A stretch of 7,135 nucleotides of DNA from the NCBI GenBank assembly GCA_018061205.1, contig JAGOUP010000031.1, forward strand, positions 1 through 7,135, given 5' to 3'. Below, piece by piece: positions 4,346 through 7,135 of this stretch (position 1 is the stretch's first letter; every line of letters begins with the position of its first letter). Under the pieces are notes generated by a model. It made no database searches. It worked only from the letters and a program-made list of their open reading frames with translations, and was not told where the DNA came from. A program made the position numbers and the translations under genes. The DNA comes from Candidatus Levyibacteriota bacterium (GTDB lineage Bacteria; Patescibacteriota; Microgenomatia; Levybacterales; UBA12049).

Positions 4346-4937
4346 ATGCTTTTCCTTCCTTATTATCTTCAGTTGTTACTGCTTTTGTTGCAATCTTTTT
4401 TTTCTCTGGTGAAACAATGGTTATCAATTGTTTTCCCTCAAAATGTGCTTCTCTCTCGATTTTTGAAACATCTGATAAAGATTCCAATACTTTTTTCAGT
4501 GTGGCTTGTCCAAATTCTGGGTGGACTATTTGTCTTCCCATGAATTTCATAACAAATCTCACTTTATCGTTATCACTCAAAAACTCTCTGGCTCTCCTGA
4601 CCATGACATCAAGGTCATGTTCATTCATAAAAGGCCCAAGTCTGACTTCTTTTGTCTCTGAGACCTTACTTTTTTTCTTTTCGTCTCGCTTTTTCTTTGA
4701 TTCTTGATATAAAAACTTTTTAAAGTCTATGATTCGGGCAACAGGCGGTTTTGCCGTCGGTGCCACTTCCACCAAATCCAATCCCGATTCCTTGGCCTTG
4801 CTTAAGGCTTCAAATTTAGACAGAATTCCGATTTGTTTTCCGTCTGTATCCAGTACTCGAAGCGTTTGGGCAAAGATCCGCTCGTTGGTTCTGTAAAACT
4901 GCTTTGTTTCCTGTCTTTTTTTATATCTTTTTATCAA
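4311..4937 (-). CDS. infC: Translation initiation factor IF-3
   Basis: IF-3 binds the 30S subunit, prevents premature 50S joining and rejects non-canonical start codons and initiator mismatches. The N-domain begins at about residue 15 (YRTNERI...LRVLDTDGKQIGIL) and includes GLDLVEVAPTAKPPVARIIDF (52-72). A lysine-rich linker (80-91) leads to the C-domain with KEVRLGPFMNEHDLD (96-110) and DKVRFVMKFMGRQIVHPEFG (124-143). At 208 residues it is longer than the ~180-residue E. coli protein because of a charged tail after about residue 180 that overlaps rpmI. The frame opens with TTG at 4937, followed directly by ATA. No in-frame ATG precedes the N-domain, so the start is non-ATG, as is common for infC. 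It overlaps thrS by 17 nt and no Shine-Dalgarno is apparent. Confidence 0.95.
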   Translation of the reverse strand: MIKRYKKRQETKQFYRTNERIFAQTLRVLDTDGKQIGILSKFEALSKAKESGLDLVEVAPTAKPPVARIIDFKKFLYQESKKKRDEKKKSKVSETKEVRLGPFMNEHDLDVMVRRAREFLSDNDKVRFVMKFMGRQIVHPEFGQATLKKVLESLSDVSKIEREAHFEGKQLITIVSPEKKKIATKAVTTEDNKEGKAYAKEENKKVSQ

Positions 4938-6678
4938 TGTCGTTTCTAATCTGTTGTATAAAGGCTGAAAGTTCTAGGCTTCCTAAATCTTTCCCTTCCC
5001 TCGTCCGAATAGACAAATTCATGTCTGAACTGACTTCTTTATCCCCTATTATACCCATAAATGGTACTTTTTGTAAAGTAGCGCCTCGTATTTTAGCCTG
5101 GAGGGTCTCAGCACGGGTATTTAGTTCTACGCGTATTCCTGCGTCTTTGAGCTCATTGTAGAGCTTTGTAGCATACTCTGTATGTCTATCAGCGATTGGG
5201 AGGAGTTCTATTTGTACAGGTGCGAGCCACACTGGGAAGGCTCCTGCATACTTTTCAATCAAAAATGCCATAACTCGCTCAATAGCGCCAATAGATGACC
5301 TATGGATAACAATCGGTTGTTCCTCCTCTCCTTTTTCGTTGGTATACGTGAGGTTGAAGCGCTTTGGCATAACAAAGTCATATTGTACGGTAAATGCTGT
5401 ATCTTCTTTTCCATTGACGTTTTTCATCTGGATATCAATTTTGGGTCCATAAAAAGCAGCTTCGCTTTCTGCTTCAACAAAAGTGGCATTTCTTTCTTTC
5501 AAGACTTCTCTGAGCGCATTTTCAGCAAAATCCCATGAAGTATCATCTTTAAAATACTTTTTTTCATCGTTTCTGTCTCCCAAAGAAAGTCGGTAATGAT
5601 AATCTGTTCCTTTTTCTAACTGAAATGCCTTCGCTGCGTCTTCTATAAGATCTAAGACGTTGTTCACTTCCTCTTTTGCTTGTGATTTTGTAGCGATAAT
5701 ATGTGCATCGGCCAAGGTAAATGCACGAACACGTTGGAGCCCACTCAACTCTCCTGATTGTTCATATCGGTAGAGTTTTGCGAGTTCTGCATACCGAATG
5801 GGTAGCTCTCTATAACTGTGCTTATTGCTCAAATACAGTTCAAAATGATGCGGACATGTCATTGGTCTGAGCATGAACTTCTCATCATCTATGGTAATGG
5901 GTGCATACATGGAGTCTTTATAGTATGGATAGTGTCCAGATTTCTCATAGAGTGCGAGACTGGCAACATCGGGTGTATAGACATGCAAATACCCTCTTTT
6001 TATTTCTTCGTCCACGATATATCTCTCCAAAACCCTCCGTACTGCAGATCCTTTTGGTGTCCAAAGCGGTAATCCTTTGCCAACAACATCAGAAAAGACA
6101 AATAAATCTAATTCTTTCCCCAATTTTTTGTGATCTCGTTTCTTTGCTTCTTCCATCATAGTAAGATATTCTTCAAGGGCAGTTTTATTTGGAAATGCTG
6201 TCCCATAAATACGGGTTAACATTTTGTTTTTCTCACTCCCCCGCCAATATGCACCTGCTACTGAGAGAAGTTTGAAGTGTTTCAAGTCATTTTTTGGGTG
6301 TGGAGAATGGCCACCTTTACATAAGTCCCAGTAATCACCTGATTTATAAAACGATACGTTTTCTCCATTTTTTGTAAATTCTTCGATTAGCTCATGTTTG
6401 TAGGGGTTTTCTGGATATTCTTTCTTTGCTTCCTCGGCTGTCAGTTCATGTCTCTCAAATGCTTGCCAGGAAGGGAGAATTTCTCGCATTTTCGCTTCAA
6501 TAGCTGGAAAATCTTCTTCTGAGATTTTTGATGTACCAAAATCAAAATCAAAATAAAACCCGTTTTCAATAGCAGGACCGATAGCACGTTTTGCATGAGG
6601 ATACAGCTCCATCACAGCAGCTGCGAGTAAATGTGCAGTTGAATGTCTGAGATTGTTTAATTTTTCTTTATCTTCCAT
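4921..6678 (-). CDS. thrS: Threonyl-tRNA synthetase lacking the TGS domain
   Basis: This class II synthetase charges tRNA-Thr and edits Ser-tRNA-Thr. The 585-residue product starts directly in the editing domain: HSTAHLLAA (12-20, H12/H16) and LCKGGH (119-124, C120/H124) give the HxxxH/CxxxH editing site. The catalytic core follows, with GKGLPLWTPKGSAVRRVLE (200-218, motif 1), MTCPHH (273-278, zinc ligand C275), RYEQSGELSGLQRVRAFTLADAHI (304-327, motif 2 region, H326) and VIHRSSIGAIERVMAFLIE (457-475, H459 and motif 3). The C-terminal anticodon-binding domain runs from about 484 (WLAPVQIELLPI). The N-terminal TGS domain (about 60 residues in E. coli, 642 aa) is absent. A TAG at 6685-6687 in the same frame upstream of ATG 6678 rules out an extension. 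A candidate extended -10 lies just before the ATG. Confidence 0.97.
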   Translation of the reverse strand: MEDKEKLNNLRHSTAHLLAAAVMELYPHAKRAIGPAIENGFYFDFDFGTSKISEEDFPAIEAKMREILPSWQAFERHELTAEEAKKEYPENPYKHELIEEFTKNGENVSFYKSGDYWDLCKGGHSPHPKNDLKHFKLLSVAGAYWRGSEKNKMLTRIYGTAFPNKTALEEYLTMMEEAKKRDHKKLGKELDLFVFSDVVGKGLPLWTPKGSAVRRVLERYIVDEEIKRGYLHVYTPDVASLALYEKSGHYPYYKDSMYAPITIDDEKFMLRPMTCPHHFELYLSNKHSYRELPIRYAELAKLYRYEQSGELSGLQRVRAFTLADAHIIATKSQAKEEVNNVLDLIEDAAKAFQLEKGTDYHYRLSLGDRNDEKKYFKDDTSWDFAENALREVLKERNATFVEAESEAAFYGPKIDIQMKNVNGKEDTAFTVQYDFVMPKRFNLTYTNEKGEEEQPIVIHRSSIGAIERVMAFLIEKYAGAFPVWLAPVQIELLPIADRHTEYATKLYNELKDAGIRVELNTRAETLQAKIRGATLQKVPFMGIIGDKEVSSDMNLSIRTREGKDLGSLELSAFIQQIRNDIDKKI

Positions 6679-6684
6679 AAGCTT

Positions 6685-6693
6685 ACTATAACA
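6685..6693 (-). promoter_or_regulatory. Candidate extended -10 promoter of thrS
   Basis: The minus strand carries TGT-TATAGT (6693-6685), matching the extended -10 pattern TGnTATAAT in all but one base. The ATG of thrS starts as the seventh nucleotide after the hexamer, so the transcript could be leaderless. No convincing -35 is seen at 17-18 bp, and a T8 run immediately precedes the element. Confidence 0.4.
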
Positions 6694-6718
6694 AAAAAAA
6701 CCTTCTTTTACATCCTCC

Positions 6719-7135
6719 TTAAGTAGATATGGTTGTAGTTTTTTCTAGTGCTTGCGAGAGATCGGCAAGTAAATCTTCAACATTTTCTATTCCCACGGAT
6801 ACACGGAATAGTCCATCAGTCAAACCTATTTTTTCTCGTTCTGCTTTTGGAATTGATCCATGCGTCATAGATGCTGGATGATCTATGAGAGATTCTACTC
6901 CTCCCAAACTTTCAGCCAATGGGAAGTATTCTAAAGCAGCGAGAAATTTCTGTACATCATATTGTGGTTTTAACTCTATTGAAATCATGCCTCCTGCTAG
7001 TTTCATTTGTTTTTTGACAATTTTTCCTTGTTCACCCGTAAAAAGTCCAGGGTAATAGACTCTTTTAATTTTTTTATGTTTTTGTAAAAATGCTGCTATT
7101 TTTTCTGCATTTTCACTGTGACGCTGCATGCGAAG
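6719..7135 (-). CDS. Cys/Met metabolism PLP-dependent enzyme (cystathionine gamma-synthase/lyase family), C-terminal part
   Basis: The frame is open from the right edge (138 residues visible) to TAA at 6719, so the N-terminal two-thirds, including the PLP-binding lysine, are outside the window. The sequence enters at LRMQRHSENA, matching the LPxRMERHxENA region of cystathionine gamma-synthase, beta-lyase and gamma-lyase. It continues with VYYPGL, AGGMISIEL, AESLGGVESLIDHPASMTH and the C-terminal LFRVSVGIENVEDLLADL, in which the Arg corresponds to the substrate-carboxylate-binding residue. The ATG at 7129 is an internal Met, not the start. Which reaction is catalysed (synthase, beta-elimination or gamma-elimination, for example methionine gamma-lyase) cannot be decided from this part. 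The gap to thrS is only 40 nt, contains AAGGAGGATG and a T8 run, and shows no stem-loop terminator. Confidence 0.92.
   Translation of the reverse strand, partial: LRMQRHSENAEKIAAFLQKHKKIKRVYYPGLFTGEQGKIVKKQMKLAGGMISIELKPQYDVQKFLAALEYFPLAESLGGVESLIDHPASMTHGSIPKAEREKIGLTDGLFRVSVGIENVEDLLADLSQALEKTTTIST

Noticed and set aside
6708..6717. AAGGAGGATG followed by TAA as a start-stop element before thrS
   Set aside because: The Shine-Dalgarno abuts the ATG with no spacing, and it lies immediately after the upstream gene stop, so it is probably coincidental.
6679..6718. Terminator between the PLP-enzyme gene and thrS (T8 run at 6693-6700)
   Set aside because: No stem-loop precedes the T-run; AAGGAGGATG upstream has no complementary partner within the gap.
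1..7135. Recoded TGA (Gly) genetic code
   Set aside because: TGA ends the DAHP synthase, aroB, aroA and rplT frames exactly where the families end, and no family sequence requires reading through TGA.
1..7135. CRISPR arrays, insertion sequences, tRNA or rRNA genes, phage genes
   Set aside because: No regularly spaced repeats, transposase motifs, cloverleaf or rRNA-like sequence were found; the window is almost wholly housekeeping coding sequence.

Overview
This is an AT-rich bacterial window in which every credible gene lies on the minus strand. From right to left, in the direction of transcription, it holds: the 3' end of a PLP-dependent sulfur amino acid enzyme; the translation cluster thrS-infC-rpmI-rplT; a compact regulatory region at about 3546-3689; and a shikimate-pathway operon of DAHP synthase, aroB, aroA and aroK, the last running off the left edge. 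TGA and TAA both serve as ordinary stops, so the standard bacterial code is in use and the TGA=Gly code of Gracilibacteria/Absconditabacteria is excluded. The AT-rich spacers, short intergenic gaps, ThrRS without a TGS domain and the sequence style suggest a Patescibacteria/CPR-type organism. That placement is inference from familiarity, not proof.

The four aro genes are each joined by a 4-nt ATGA stop/start overlap, indicating one translationally coupled operon for DAHP synthesis (step 1), dehydroquinate formation (step 2), shikimate phosphorylation (step 5) and EPSP formation (step 6). The translation cluster has the common bacterial order thrS-infC-rpmI-rplT, with gene overlaps except for an extremely AT-rich 114-nt gap between rpmI and rplT.

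The standout feature is between rplT and the aro operon. A near-consensus promoter (TTGACA, 17 bp, TGA-TATACT) overlaps the rplT stop codon. Its predicted start coincides with the ATG of a 14-codon ORF, MNSKKFYFFFYFTS, which has seven aromatic residues in a row. The stop codon is followed by mutually exclusive RNA helices: a 1:2 hairpin over the last leader codons, a 10-bp 2:3 antiterminator, and a GC-rich 3:4 terminator with seven U residues. This is the architecture of a pheA-type ribosome-mediated attenuator, placed before the first enzyme of aromatic amino acid synthesis. The leader ORF has no Shine-Dalgarno and appears to be leaderless. The DAHP synthase appears to be a bare catalytic domain without an allosteric extension, so the attenuator may be the main control on the pathway.

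Other points of note are a Gln at a normally His active-site position in AroB, a non-ATG infC start, a strong Shine-Dalgarno with a second mini-ORF inside the attenuator, and a dispersed-repeat-like sequence in front of the DAHP synthase start.
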